Assembly (NCBI RefSeq): GCF_026212465.1
Contig: NC_080053.1
Coordinates: forward strand, 4,139,261-4,203,260
Source: Amaranthus tricolor
Lineage: Eukaryota; Streptophyta; Magnoliopsida; Caryophyllales; Amaranthaceae
Direction of reading: 5' to 3'
DNA: 64,000 nt
Under the pieces are notes generated by a model. That model ran no database searches. It saw only the letters and a list, made by a program, of their open reading frames with translations, and was not told the origin of the DNA. Within the stretch, counting starts at the first letter, position 1; each line of letters opens with the position of its first letter. Below, piece after piece: positions 26,782 to 39,060 of the stretch. The translations under genes were made by a program, and so were the position numbers.

Positions 26782-27755
26782 TGTTGAGAGAACAATCAAC
26801 ACTCTCAACTGTTGTGATGAGAATGTCTTTTAAGGTTCACAGTAGATGTGAACCACTGGGGAGGCTTAAGTCGCTTTCTGGGCTGTCTCACTATGTGCCC
26901 CTGCACAAAGTAACAAACGAGGGCCAAAGTGGGGTCCTCCGGGGGTCCTCCTCCCATGATTAAGTCCATAAGGTCTTAAGAAGACTGTTGTTAAAGCTTG
27001 AGCGAATATTTTGTATGAGTTTAAGTGTAGAAAGATATGTTACTCTTGGTGATGCATGGCATCGTGTATTTATAATGGCGGGTCTTAGGAGAGGATCCCA
27101 AAACCCTAAGGGCCGTTTTGGTTTTTACCTTGAATGGAATCTTTTGGGGACCATCGAAGAAAGAGGTAAAATGCCTCGTATACCTTTGTGGCATTTGGTG
27201 ATTTGTTGCTCTCTGCACCATGGTCCCCACTTTCTGTTTTTCAGTACCATTTCTTAGGAAGGGTACGAGGTAGGTGTGGTGTCTCGCCTTATACGAGTGT
27301 TGACAACTTTTTCTGAGTACGACTGCAGTTGTCCTATGCCATGTCATTACATTCGTTGTTATCATTCTGTAGGATCAAACATCCTGCAGGTTCTTATGAT
27401 CTCTCTATCGCTCTGCAGGGTTAATCATCCTGCAGGTACTTATGTTCTTCTATCGCTTTACAGGATTGATAATCCTGCAGATACTTGTGTTCTATCGCTC
27501 TGTAGGATTGATCATCCTGCAGATACTTGTGTTCTTCTATCGCTCTGCAGGATTGATCATCCTGCAGGTACTTGTGTTCTTTTGCCGTTCTGCAGGATTA
27601 ATCATCCTGCAGGTACTTGTGTTCTTCTATTGTTCTGCAGGATTAATCATCCTGCAGGTACTTGTGTTATTCTATCGTCCTGTAGGGTGAATCGCCCTGC
27701 AGGTACTCATACTCCGTTTTCAGGGTCTTATGATTAGGGGTTATGTGTTCCAACA
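26782..27755 (+). mobile_element. Possible solo LTR carrying the hairpin minisatellite
   Basis: The unit begins TGTTGAGAGAACAATCAACA and ends TTCCAACA, a common TGTTG...CAACA LTR form. A GTATTTATAATGG stretch near 27066 could be the TATA box. No matching 5-bp flanks were found, so the assignment is tentative. Confidence 0.4.
27369..27721. repeat. 45-bp tandem array of palindromic units, 8 copies
   Basis: The unit is CTGCAGGATTAATCATCCTG followed by CAGGTACTTGTGTTCTTCTATCGTT. The first 23 bases are nearly palindromic. Eight copies are seen; copy 3 is 42 bp, the others about 45. Because 45 is a multiple of three, an open frame of 153 codons (27276-27737) with a 15-residue repeat arises automatically and is not evidence of a gene. 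Confidence 0.9.
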
Positions 27756-29523
27756 CATACAATATCAAACCTAATTAGATCAAATCAGACTAGAAAATGT
27801 CTAATTAGATAAGACCATATCAGATCAAATCAAATTGGATTAGATCAGATCTTACTAATTTTTATAATTAATATTTATTCTTTAATACTTTATCCTTATA
27901 ATTAGTGTTATAAAGTATCAGTATTATTTAACTATTTTGCATTTATCTATGTTGGCTATTATTATAATATATATATTTGTCAAGTCGATTAACAATTTTG
28001 TGTTTTATTTTTGAATAATAAGAGTACACTTGAGTTGGATGGGAAGATATACAACTAATAGTTTTAAAATCAAGTTGATTTAACTTATAGTTTCCATACA
28101 ACACTAAAAAATTTAGAGAAATTTCTAATTACGTTCTTATGGCTTCCCTCCACTTCAAAATAAACATTAGTAGAAAATAAATTTTAAATGATGATTTTAA
28201 TACATTAGCAATGTAAAAGTCCTATATGATACCATCAATGTCGGTTACTATAATATGCTTGGTGTTGGGGATTAAATATACTGTGTATATGAAATGTCTA
28301 AAATACCCTTGGTTATAGGGTCAAAAGTCATCATCAGCATTCAAGTCAACATTATAGTCAATGCCAAGGTCATAAATCTGCCTCAGTCCATTATTATACA
28401 GTAATTTCCCACTTCCGTTAACTGATGACACTTCTCAGAGTAACTACCCATCATTCCAGACAACTGTTGTCCATCATTTCATTTCAATGGCCATGTTCTC
28501 CATAAGGTAGCAATATGGAGATACCCAACCACCAGTTGTAACAATCATGGCGGAATCTCTATTAATACTTCCTTCTTCTACTAAAATCAGGTTACGTGAT
28601 CTTACTTTCACCCTCATACTTATAGTTATCCCTTATATTTACCTTTCTTGGTATGACTTACCATCGAAGAGGCATTTTGGGACATCAGCCTCCGGTTTAG
28701 TCTTTCTTTATGGTTGCAGGTACACCATCTGCAGCCGTCAAATCATCTCACTTCCCTTGATTTGAAGGTACTTCTTACTTAAAGTTCCCTTTACAAAATT
28801 ACTGTTTCTTAGTAGAAACACTTGGTATACATAAAAAGAAATTTGAGAGTAATTTATGTACGTCTTTGTTATAGATTGAGCTAATATATGTTAATCTATA
28901 TAGTAGATATCTAATAATACTCTTTTTATTACTAGGGAAATTGTTCTACTATGAACATGAAAATTTTGCAGTTTAATAATATACTTCATTCTTTTTTTTT
29001 ACTTGCACCCAAATTAAGTTTTGTACTGTTCATCATTCTATGATATTTTACATATTGCGAATATTATACGAGAAAAGAATATAGTCATGTGGGATTTTTG
29101 TCTTGTCGAATATTTACATAATATCAAATATTTATTATTTTTAGTTGTGTATAACTAATAGAAACTAGAGAAGGTCTAGTTTGAAACAGCTATTCCTTAA
29201 AGACTCAGTTTCACTTTGTTTATGTTAATAAGCACCACAATAACTAGAGGATATGATGGTTCGAATTTCGAAATACTCCACATAACCAACTAAGTGTGAA
29301 TTCTAAGTTAGGAATACTCTACTTAACTCTACTTCACGTGTAAATTAAGAAGAAGGACTACTCACTTTCTCCCTAATCTCTTCAAATATAAACTTTGACA
29401 CTTAATTCTAAACCAAGAATAAGTTAAAACAATAAGCAAAGCTTAAGTTCAAAGTTTGTTCGAATAATGCAAGTCTCATTTTGATTAATCATATTTATGA
29501 GTATATATACTACTCGTCTTACA
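27756..29523. other. AT-rich intergenic DNA
   Basis: TAGATCAAATCAGA-like short repeats lie near 27770-27850 and also left of 26781, so the LTR-like unit interrupts a small repeat tract. TGTTGGGGATTAAATATAC at 28264 resembles an LTR start without a partner. The 72-codon frame at 28547 has no recognised domain. Nothing else seen. Confidence 0.5.
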
Positions 29524-29645
29524 ACTCTTAGCACACGAAATTAATTCTTTTATGACTCCTAGGATTCTTTCTAGTAAATGGGAAAAAGTAGACTCTTAGC
29601 ACACGAAATTAATTCTTTTATGACTCCTAGGATTCTTTCTAGTAA
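29524..29645. repeat. Exact 54-bp duplication
   Basis: Positions 29524-29577 and 29592-29645 are identical (ACTCTTAGCACACGAAATTA...TTCTTTCTAGTAA) and are separated by 14 bp. Confidence 0.9.
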
Positions 29646-29699
29646 TCATATTTTTATTTTTTGTCATTTCAATAAAAAATATACAAATATTATAAAATA

Positions 29700-29800
29700 C
29701 TCCCTCCTATTCATTGATTTAGGGACATTTTTTTATTAGGTCAATCCATTGATTATGTCCCATTTTTATTTTTGTTATTTTTTTTACCCTTTTACCCTTA
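29700..29800. mobile_element. One end of a Stowaway-like element
   Basis: TA-CTCCCTCCTATTCATTGATTTAGGGAC is a typical Stowaway/mariner terminus. I did not find the opposite end, so only a fragment is called. Confidence 0.4.
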
Positions 29801-30083
29801 CTACAGCACAACAACACATATACTACAACACAACAACACATATAATCAATGTCCTTTATAGAAAAAGAGAAATTTTTACCCACTTTAAAGTGACCTCTAC
29901 CCTTCCTTGATTTTGGTGCAAAATTCAAATATCTCTTTATTTATAAATAAAAGGGAATAGTATAAAACGGATAAGAGGCAGGTGGGTATCTCTAGGCATA
30001 TAGTTCTAAGACGGGTAAGATCTCACATCATAACCTACCAATTCATGGCAAATTACACTTTTTATACCAATAGCTCTTAACTA

Positions 30084-30447
30084 CTTCCTCCGTTCCATAA
30101 TACCCGCTACATAATCTATTTTTGGCAATTTTATATTACTTACTACATTTTTGTTTTTAGTAATAAAACAATCATTTAAAGTTCTACCTACCGCTATTTT
30201 TATCCTACTCTATACTCTATACTCTATACTCTATACTCTATACTCTATACTCTATACTCTATAATAAAATCTTATACTATACTCTATAAAGTAACCTAAC
30301 AACTTATTTTTCCTTTTTCTTTTTTCAATTAACAATAATTAAAATACTATACTCTATAAAGTAAACAATCAGCTACAGTGTAGGTCAATCATTTTTCTTA
30401 ATTCCCGTGCCCATGCAAATATAGCGACTAAAACATCATTGAGGAAG
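30084..30447. mobile_element. Stowaway-like MITE with CTCTATA repeats
   Basis: The left end is CTTCCTCCGTTCCATAATACCCGCTACATAATC; the right end reads CTTCCTCAATGATGTTTTAGTCGCTATATT in reverse complement. TA flanks both ends (30082-30083 and 30448-30449). The interior carries about eight tandem CTCTATA units (about 30205-30263). Internal TIR match is moderate. Confidence 0.55.
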
Positions 30448-31397
30448 TATATCCACAAAAGTTATACCCACGCGGATCCCGACTCTACCTAATTTTTATA
30501 TTAGAATCTAAAGAACCATCAAATCATTTACCCTAATCTTTAATCCGTCATCACAGCACTACATTCGAATTATTATAGGCGTTGGTTGACAATTTAGCCA
30601 CAAATTGTTGATTTGCCTTATGTTGAACATATGATATTAAAATCCGGTTACCTTTCACGATAATACCTCTAATTTATTAGAAGCATAAAGCATTACACAT
30701 ATGACACATATTATATACAAGCAAACTCATAAAAGTATTATAACAATTTTTTTTGATATATGTAAAGCACTATTATTACACTAAATACCTTGATTAAAGC
30801 ATATCATGTTCATGTATGTTTATTTAATTAGGTTAAAATAAAATGTCTAACAATTTGAAAAATAAACTTAAAAACTACTTTACAAATTTGAATACAATTT
30901 GCATATACTCTCTTTGTCCTTATGGATATTGCAACAAAGAGAAGAAAAATTGAATTTTTAGGGGATTACGGGCACTTAAAATATTTTGTTCTTTAGTTTA
31001 ATGAAAGTGATAGGAAATTAAAATACAGATTGAAATGTATGAATGATATTAAAAGAAAGTTTAAAGATGTTAACAAAATTAAAAGAAGGTATGGTGAAAT
31101 CAAACTCCACTTAAGAAAATAACCCAAAATTAAAGAAATAGCCTAAAATAAAAATTAATGCAAATTAATGAGAAGTACGTCTTTAAAATTCTTGTGACAA
31201 AACAAATTACAAACCCAAAATAATAAAACTAATTTCTAAAAATTATTATTGAAAAAACATATCAAATCTTACATTTCCCAACTCAAAACAATAGAGCAAT
31301 TCTTATAAATAAGAGACTATGATGATGAGACAAATCCAAAAGCACACATTCATATGACATTCTGTTTAAAAAAATCTCAACTAATTAGTTTTTCGTC

Positions 31398-31528
<131 letters not shown>

Positions 31529-31551
31529 CTTACCAACTGAATTAACTGAGT

Positions 31552-32199
31552 TTAGTTTTCGGCTTTTTCATGCGGATCTGACTTTGAAGATGATGATTGA
31601 GGGTAAATGGTGGGCCCAACATATCCATCCATAAATGATAACCAATCTTCATCCATCATTTGCATGTCCATGAGATCATTAAAAACACTCTTTTCCCCTT
31701 CTAATGAATGATCCTCATTACTTTTTTCGTGCTTCAAAATGTCAATCCTCTCATAAATCTTGGTCAAAGAATCATTAACCACCCAATTAAGATCACTTAA
31801 CTCCAATAAACTCAAATCTTCAATACTCTTACCAACCAAACACTGGTGCATAATTTGAGTCACCTCTTCAACTCTATTATCCCTTTGTTGTTTTTCCAAG
31901 TGTTGCTCTGCTTTAGTCAATCTCTGCTGCAGAAAATCCTGATGGCTAACCATCTTCTCCACTTTCTCAATTTCCGGCAATTGCTCGAAACATTCGATCA
32001 TTTCTCGAGCCACAGCGTGTGTGGGCCACACAACAGGATGAGGCTCATATGGAGTTTCAAGGATGGCACAAGCTTTGACGTCACATAAGGTTGTGAGTTC
32101 ATCCATCTTTTTGAGTAAACCATTCTTTCGTTTTATGTAGGATGCCTTTCGCCCAGTGTCATTCACTATGAAGGCTAGTTTAACCTTCTTTCTTGGCAT
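31552..32199 (-). CDS. Type I MADS-box transcription factor, AGL80-like (M-gamma)
   Basis: Intact single-exon frame of 215 aa. It starts MPRKKVKLAFIVNDTGRKAS and continues with the MADS DNA-binding core KRKNGLLKKMDELTTLCDVKACAI (about 24-47), then YEPHPVVWPTHAVAREMI and a basic, glutamine-rich helical stretch (about 85-115). PRKKVKLAFI-ND and P-VWP are signatures of the AGL80/PHE1 M-gamma group; those proteins act in the nucleus of central cell and endosperm, usually as heterodimers with M-alpha partners. No K-domain. The C-terminus is shorter than in Arabidopsis AGL80. Single exon, as is usual for type I. Expression in reproductive tissue is family inference only. Confidence 0.9.
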   Translation of the reverse strand: MPRKKVKLAFIVNDTGRKASYIKRKNGLLKKMDELTTLCDVKACAILETPYEPHPVVWPTHAVAREMIECFEQLPEIEKVEKMVSHQDFLQQRLTKAEQHLEKQQRDNRVEEVTQIMHQCLVGKSIEDLSLLELSDLNWVVNDSLTKIYERIDILKHEKSNEDHSLEGEKSVFNDLMDMQMMDEDWLSFMDGYVGPTIYPQSSSSKSDPHEKAEN

Positions 32200-32260
32200 G
32201 TTATTGTTTGAGATAAAAAGGAGAAAAAATGGGTGTTTTTTTTATTTATGTGATTTTTTC

Positions 32261-32283
32261 CAATGAGATATAGGGTTTATATA
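32261..32283 (-). promoter_or_regulatory. CCAAT and TATA boxes of the MADS gene
   Basis: On the minus strand TATATAAA (32276-32283) lies about 77 nt upstream of the ATG at 32199. The spacing suits a short 5' leader. A CATTGG (32261-32266), the reverse complement of CCAATG, lies between the box and the gene. Confidence 0.5.
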
Positions 32284-32689
32284 GGGAATTAAGAGTTCAA
32301 GCAAAGCTTTTTAGTTCATTACTAGTTTTTGCAAATAATTTTTTAATAAATTAAATATTAGTCCCTCAGTTCTCTAATGAAGTTCCCACAAGAAATATTC
32401 GTGTATTCATGGGAATTAACAAAAATAAAATCATTTAGATAGTAGATATAATATTTTATTAAATAATAAATTTAATGGAAGAAAATTGAGAATCATAAAC
32501 ATTAAAAAAATAATAGTAAAAAAAGTTAGTGGAAAAAATATGAAGACCACAACTAATAAAAAATATATTTATAAAGTTAGTGGGAAACATATGGGAACCA
32601 TAATAAATATAAAAATATTAAAATAAAGTTAGTGGAAGATACGTAGAGACCATAAACATTGTTTAAATATTAAAATGAGGATGAACAAG

Positions 32690-33365
32690 TTGAGGTATTC
32701 ATTCAGGTGATCAGGTCGGTTTCGGACGGGTTTCATTCGTTTCGGTTGTATTTCAGATCGGTTAAATTTCGAATGCGTGTTACGATGGGTCACACTCGGT
32801 TCGAGTCGATTAGTCACGTTTCGGTTGAAGATCGGTTGTTCGAGCTATCGGGTTAGCATCAGTTCGGTGTCGGTTGAAGTTCGTATCGAGTTTCAATCAG
32901 TCTCGGGTTGTCATCGGTTAATAATTGGTTCATTTACCGAGTACAGATCGAATTCGGGTATATTTACAGTAGAATTCGGCTACGAATTACGAATTACTAA
33001 TTACTATCGATCCAGTCAGTACCAGATTAAGTTGTTAGTCATTTTTTAATTGATGATAAGGTTCCCTTTACTTAAAGAAAAATATTTAAAATGCAAATCA
33101 ATTAGTGATCATTATTACATTGTTACTCGGGTTTGGAGCATGATTCGAGTCGGTCATTATTAGGTTCGGGTAATCTCGGTTAATGGTTATGTGTCAGTTA
33201 CAGCTCGGGTTCAATTTTTCCATTTTCGGTTGTCAACCGGTTCAGGTATGACTTCGGGTCGGGTAATGTCGGTTCATAAACCTAAAAAAGGAACATGTTT
33301 TCGGGTCGGTTTACTTTTGGTTTTGATTCGGGTTTTCATGTCGGGTCAGTTTTAAACAGCTCTAT
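32690..33365. repeat. TCGGGT/CGGTT-rich tract, hAT-derived?
   Basis: Dense iterations of GTCGG, TTCGGG and CGGTT on the plus strand, ending at TTTTAAACAGCTCTATGAAC. AGAGCTGTT-type ends with such subterminal repeats are common in plant hAT elements. No TIR pair or duplication was established. The 90-codon frame here (32777-33049) is composed of the repeats and is not a gene. Confidence 0.4.
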
Positions 33366-34261
33366 GAACAAGGTTATTTTGGTCCAAAATTTGTGATATA
33401 ATTAGAAAGATTATTTATGGGACCACAATTGAAATACCAAAAAATGATAAATAAGAATTGCTTTAAGGAAAGGAGAGACTATTATTTAAGGTGTGTTGAG
33501 TGTAGCATTTCAAGTAGCGTTTAACGGTTTGTTTTAATTCAAAAGTACTAAATGAAAATTATTAGTGTTTAGGAAGTTGACATCAGTTTACAAAACTTAA
33601 TAATTGTAGCGTTTGAACTAACAGTAGAAAATAAAATTGCGTTTAAGAAATAAATATCAAAGTTTAAAAAATAAAATAAAAGATTTGTAATTTTCTTAAT
33701 TACAAAAAAAATTGATATTTTTTAAAAAAAATTCTTTAGTTATGTGGACCCCTTTCATTTTGACTTTTAATTTATTGTTTTGGTCTTTGATTTAAATGCT
33801 CTGCTTTTTATTTCATTTACTATACGTTCTACGTTCTTCGCAGGATCATTTAGTATTGTGTAATATACTGTCGTTTTGATTTGAGATTTGATTATTCCAT
33901 TTCTATATGTGATTTCTTTTTGACTGATAATAAATTAAATAATGTCAAACTTAATAAATAAAAAATTAAATATCTAAACTTGATTAATTAACATAAGATA
34001 TTATATTAGTATAAAAACCCTTATAATAGACGAACTATTTAGTATGAAGATACATATAAATATAATTTACCTATATACTAAAGATAAAGTAATAATTGTT
34101 AAGATATGGTGTTATGATAATGTTTGATTGTGTAACAAACTCAAATAATTTGTAAATTATTGATAAAGAAGTAATAATTGTTACGATATGATGTTATGAT
34201 ATTTCGATTTACATTGATCAACATTTAAATAATCTTACTAATCACTAATTATCAATATTAA

Positions 34262-35100
34262 CTGATATGTGCATTTATTTGCACTTATATTCAGGACTAG
34301 AGTTATGTGGTTTTAATATATACTTGTATATTTTTGCCTTATAACCTCAATATTATGTTTTATGTATTTTTGACGCAAAAATTGAAGTTTTTTAGGTCTT
34401 ATGAGATGATAAGAGGGTGAAGGCTCTAGAAATGAACTATAAACCCTAACGAGTGATAACAGATGAAAAAATGCACCAAGAGAAGCCACGACTCATTGCT
34501 CAAAAGAAAGGAGTCCAGATGAAAGCCACGAGTCGCTACAAAAAAACCGACGATTCGTTGCAAATTCCCTGAAGTTGCAGCAGGAGATAAATAAGAACGT
34601 GACGACTCGTCGTAAAGTTTTTGGAGATTATTCTTAGAGGAAGTAAGCAAGGGATGACTCATCGCTTTTCAGGCGACGAGTCATCGCTCGTATGCACGTT
34701 TTTCAACGTTTGGCAGTTATTGTTTTATTATTTTATCATACTTTTAGGTTTGTTTGTTAGTTACTGATTGAAAAGATTATTTCCGAAGTATACAAATAGT
34801 ACAAATAGAAAGTTAGTTTTAGTGTTTCAAATAAGTAATAAGAATTTTTGGAGAGTTAGATTTTAAATTCTTTTAATTTTCACATTAAACTCAGTTTTCT
34901 TTATATTCTTCAATTTTCTAGACATCGAATGTAATTATTCATTCCAATAAAGTCTAATTGCCATTAATATTTGTGAGTGTTCTTGATTCTTGTTCTTTTA
35001 ATTTTTTATTACTTGCTTTCTAATCAGTTTCCACTAAGCAGGAAAAAATTAATTTAATTTTGAAACAATCGCTTGAAAGTTTAACTTTAGTGAATTAGTA
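34262..35100 (+). mobile_element. LTR-like unit with repeated GACGA(C/G)TCGTCG motif
   Basis: It begins TGATATGTGCATTTATTTGCAC, a form I associate with plant retrotransposon LTRs, and has an AATAAAG polyadenylation-like signal near 34947. Between 34478 and 34690 a partly palindromic word recurs about six times (GCCACGACTCATTGC, GCCACGAGTCGC, CGACGATTCGTTGC, GTGACGACTCGTCG, GATGACTCATCGC, GCGACGAGTCATCGC). No second LTR or matching flanks were found, and the right end is uncertain. Confidence 0.35.
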
Positions 35101-35882
35101 TTGATATCAATATGTTGATCATAATTATAATGGTATTTGTGAGTATGAAATGTATAAAAATATAACTTTAAAGAATAATGCAAGTATGATTATTGTGATT
35201 AAATTTATCAAATATATAATTTTTTTAAAAAAAAATAATTAAAAATAATTTATCGAATACATTACTTTTTCATTTAATTAAATAAATCAAATTCTAGGTT
35301 AAATATATAGAATTGCTATAATAAATTATATAAATACTTTACCTAATTTAGCTCTAATTTTAAAAATAATCAAATTTTAAATTAGGTAAATATTGTCATT
35401 TAATCAACAATCACCCACTAAAATGATTCTATTTGTTAAGGTTCTATAAGGATGACATTTGTCATTTTTCAGCATTTTTATTAATATGAATAATATCGAT
35501 ACTTTGATTATAATTTACTAGTATTTGTGAATATGAAATCTGGATATAACTTCAAAGAATAATGCAAGTATATATTATCATGATTAAATTTATCGAATAC
35601 ATGACTTTTTTAAAGCAAAAATTAAATGCTTATTTTTCTAAAATTATTTATCGAATACATCACTTTTTCATTTAATTAAATATATCAAATTCTAGGTTAA
35701 ATATATAGAATTGCGATGATAAATTATATTGATATTTTATCTAATTTAGCTCTAATTTAAAAAAAAATCAAATTCTAACTTAGGTAAATATTATCATGTA
35801 ATCAATAATCTTCCACTAAAATAATTCTATTTGTCAAAGTTCTCCAACGATAGCATTTGTTATTTTTCATTTATGATTTTTA
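35100..35882 (-). repeat. Tandem duplication of a decayed Helitron-like unit, about 385 bp x2
   Basis: Copy 1 (35100-35485) and copy 2 (35486-35882) share a long ordered series: TATTTGTGARTATGAAAT, AAAGAATAATGCAAGTAT, TTTATCGAATACAT, CATTTAATTAAAT, TCAAATTCTAGGTTAAATATATAGAATTG, CTAATTTAGCTCTAATTT, TTAGGTAAATATT and CCACTAAAATRATTCTATTTGT. An inverted relative at about 39640-40012 ends in a Helitron-like hairpin plus CTAG. Copy 2 keeps CTAG at 35518-35521, at the matching place on the minus strand. Confidence 0.75.
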
Positions 35883-37269
35883 TGTACATCATTATTTGTG
35901 CATTGAAATTGAGGGCATATGTAAGATCATAGTGTGATAAAGATTTTCTTAATGAATCATAACAAAATTATTTGTGGTTGCAAGATTTATTACTAGGATA
36001 AGATTTGGGTTGTGGTATTATTTCTTGCCATATATGTTTAAATTGAAGCAAATTCTTACTTTTTTGCTTATATATTTGATTACATTTGTGATTTGTTAAT
36101 AAATTTAAAATTTTCACAACCATTGTATATAGACATATACTTTCTCCATTATAAAATACTCAATACATTATGACTATTGGCATTTCATTATTCAAGCTTA
36201 TTTTATATATTACGGTTAATGTGTAAAAACAATTTACTCAAGCGAGATCTTGTTAGAGTCGTCTTATCGCATACTATCATGATTTTAATTTTTTTATAAT
36301 TTTTAGATGTGAGTAGTTCAATATATAATTAATCAAAATAACACATTAAATTGTGCAAAATATCAAATGTAGCAAGTATAATGGAACATAAAAGTATAAT
36401 GAAACGGGAAAGTATAATAAAATAATTTTGTAAATAGATCTTTTAGTATATTGGACTCTAGGGTTACGACTAGTGAATAATTATTTGTTAGAGTAAATAA
36501 CATATATCCTAGGGCCTTAACAATCAGCTTAAGGTGTTATTTGTAAATAGATTGTTTGGTTGAGTTGGTTTCTTAACATTATTCATTGTATCAAACAATG
36601 GATTTATACCATCATGTATGAAGATTTTATTGATAGTATTTAAAGGTGTTATAAACAAATTCGACTATTCGATATTAACTTGATTTTTTAATCAAATTTG
36701 ACTTGATTCGACTTTAAAATAAATTAAAATATATGTAAAACTCAATCAATACATAAAATGCAATTCTGAACCAAATTAAAATATCGGATGCAAAATCGAC
36801 CTAATAACTCAATTAATACCTCTAATAGTATTATTGATCCTATTGATTTTGCTATAGATGCGTGGGCGTGAACGGTGGATCAGACTTCTTAAAGTTTTTT
36901 TAATAAAAACATCTGACAGAGGACTTTAGGTGAAAATATATTTGAAATCCCGCTATTTAGTTGTCGTTATTCTTGTCGGTGTATCGCCATTATTTAATGA
37001 AATTTCCAAACCGCCACTTACCCCTAAAACATCACTAAATTTACTATCAAACATCAACTTTCTTGAATTGAAAGCTTAATTAAATAAAAAACTTAACTAC
37101 GTAAACGACATATTTAGGTAATTTGTAAGCAAATCTTTTGTTTTTTCAAATTTTAAAAAATAATTTCTGAACTAGACCAAATCGCACAAAACGTGTTACA
37201 ATGCTTCCTTTTTAAATTTTTTCTAAAAATCCTTAATTATTATTTGATCATTAAATAGATTTTTAAAAA

Positions 37270-37271
37270 TA

Positions 37272-37346
<75 letters not shown>

Positions 37347-37375
37347 TTTAATAATAATAATAATTTTAATATTAA
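37270..37375. repeat. (AAT)n microsatellite
   Basis: About 25 AAT units, then a short degenerate AAT/TTTAAT tail. Confidence 0.95.
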
Positions 37376-37579
37376 TATTTATGTTGTGAAATATTAATTA
37401 GTTAATTATTAATTAGTTAATTATTCATAATTTTTTATCAAGTAATTAATTAGTTTAATAATTTTTTTCCGAATAATTTATACTCTATTAAATATCAAAA
37501 TGAAGCAAAAGCAAAACTCGCTCAGGAACTTAACTCCAGATTAAGGCCCCTCGAGCAGCCAAAGCTCTACAAAAAGCTC

Positions 37580-39060
37580 GAGCTATAGCTGTATGCACCC
37601 ACCAAAATCAAAAATCTATCTAGTTATAAGCATCTCTATCATTCGGTTACTAACCCTCCCTGCAACTCTAAAAACAATATCATTAACTGCATCTTTGATA
37701 TTACAAGATGAATATCAAAAACATTTTTGTTGCACTACTTTCACAACCTATAATCATCTCGTTCCAGACCCCAACAATGAGTTTAACTCTATCCGTTTTC
37801 TTTTTGTTCAGTTTGTTCATCCGCATAATCTCATCTAGGAAGTTGGTTTCTTCGAGCCTGTACTGTAAGAACGAAAACACACAGCTTCTCACCTATTGAG
37901 CCAACCTGCAGTCATAAAGCAAATGATGCGTAGTTTCTTCTCCTCTGTTGCGCATAACATAGTCTGTATCATCAATCTCCATCCATTTGCCTATTCTGCC
38001 TTTGGTTGCTAGTCTGTTTTGTATCGCTAACCATGTAATAAACCTTGCACTAGATTTAGGGATATTTTTGATTATGATATACCCCCATTGGACTTTGGGA
38101 GCATCACAATCAGTAGATCATACACTTTCTCAATCTCGAACTTGTCTCTCTTAGCTATTATGGTTTCCCATCCTCCTAATTCGGCTATTATATCCCGTTG
38201 CATGATGATTTTTTTAAAACTTCAAGAAGCATGAACCGATACCCTAACGTTATGGACATATTTTGATTTCATATAGTAAAATGTGGACCCACCTAACCCA
38301 GAGGTTATCCTTTTTTCTTGGTTAAGTTTCACAAGTGCTTCAGAAGAGCCGCTTTGTTCCACTTATACATATCTCTCAAGTTGACACCCTTTTACAAAGG
38401 GTAAGATTATTAGGTCCCAAGCCACTGTTGCTTTCCTGAAATTCCCCTCTTTTCCTGTCCAAATAAAATATCGACAAACATCCTCTACCAATTTGATAAG
38501 CTTCTTAAGTAGGCTGAAGATTTGGGTCCAAAAATTTTTCATATCCCCAATTACACTGCAGACCAATTGGACTTTCCTAGTATAAGAGAGCAATTTAGAT
38601 GATTAGTACTTAACCCCGCTCAGGATTTTATCAACTAACATCCTGCAGTCCTGGGTATTCAACTCTTTGGAATGAAGGGGAACCCCTTCTATGTTCAAGA
38701 GAGCTACAAAATTGTCTTTGGTTTGCCTATCAATATCTGCTAGACATACATTACTTTTTCTCGCGTTAGCTTCCAACCCTAAAGCCTTGGAGAACCTCTC
38801 AAAAGTGTTCATCATGTTGCTCACAGAGTTAGCATCAACCCTGTAGAACATGAGGAGATCATCGGCAAAAAGAAGATGGATAATGCTCGCTTTCCTACAA
38901 TGAGGATGGAAACGGAAACTCGGGCTATCATTTATCCTTTACATTAGTCTCGACAAGTAATCCATACCTAAGGCGAATAAATAAGTAGAAAGACGATCTC
39001 TTTGGCGCTAACTTTTCGCGGCTGCAAGAGGCTTTAGAGGGAGCCATTCACCAGAATAGA
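37580..39060 (-). mobile_element. LINE (L1-type) relic, reverse transcriptase C-terminal half
   Basis: On the minus strand the reverse transcriptase active-site block FADDLLMFYR lies at about 38840-38869. Next come the L-A-x-KS region (GLEANARKSNV), then FWTQIFSLLKK, CRYFIWTGKE and VAWDLI, and then LWVRWVHIYY. Last is the zinc-finger-like end of plant LINE ORF2 (ITWLAIQNRL, then GEETTHHLLYDC). The order matches plant L1 ORF2. Several frameshifts and stops make it dead. The 5' half (endonuclease) is absent, as with 5'-truncated LINEs. Confidence 0.8.

Noticed and set aside
27369..27721. Possible CRISPR-like array
   Set aside because: The units are contiguous with no unique spacers, and the DNA is a plant nuclear genome.
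27276..27737. 153-codon frame with a 15-residue repeat
   Set aside because: It comes from a 45-bp tandem repeat, which keeps all frames open; no start context or domain supports a protein.
28547..28765. 72-codon hydrophobic frame starting MAESLLILP
   Set aside because: Short, no family recognised, no flanking splice or promoter evidence; probably chance.
32777..33049. 90-codon frame in the TCGG-rich tract
   Set aside because: Produced by simple CGGTT/TCGGGT iterations.
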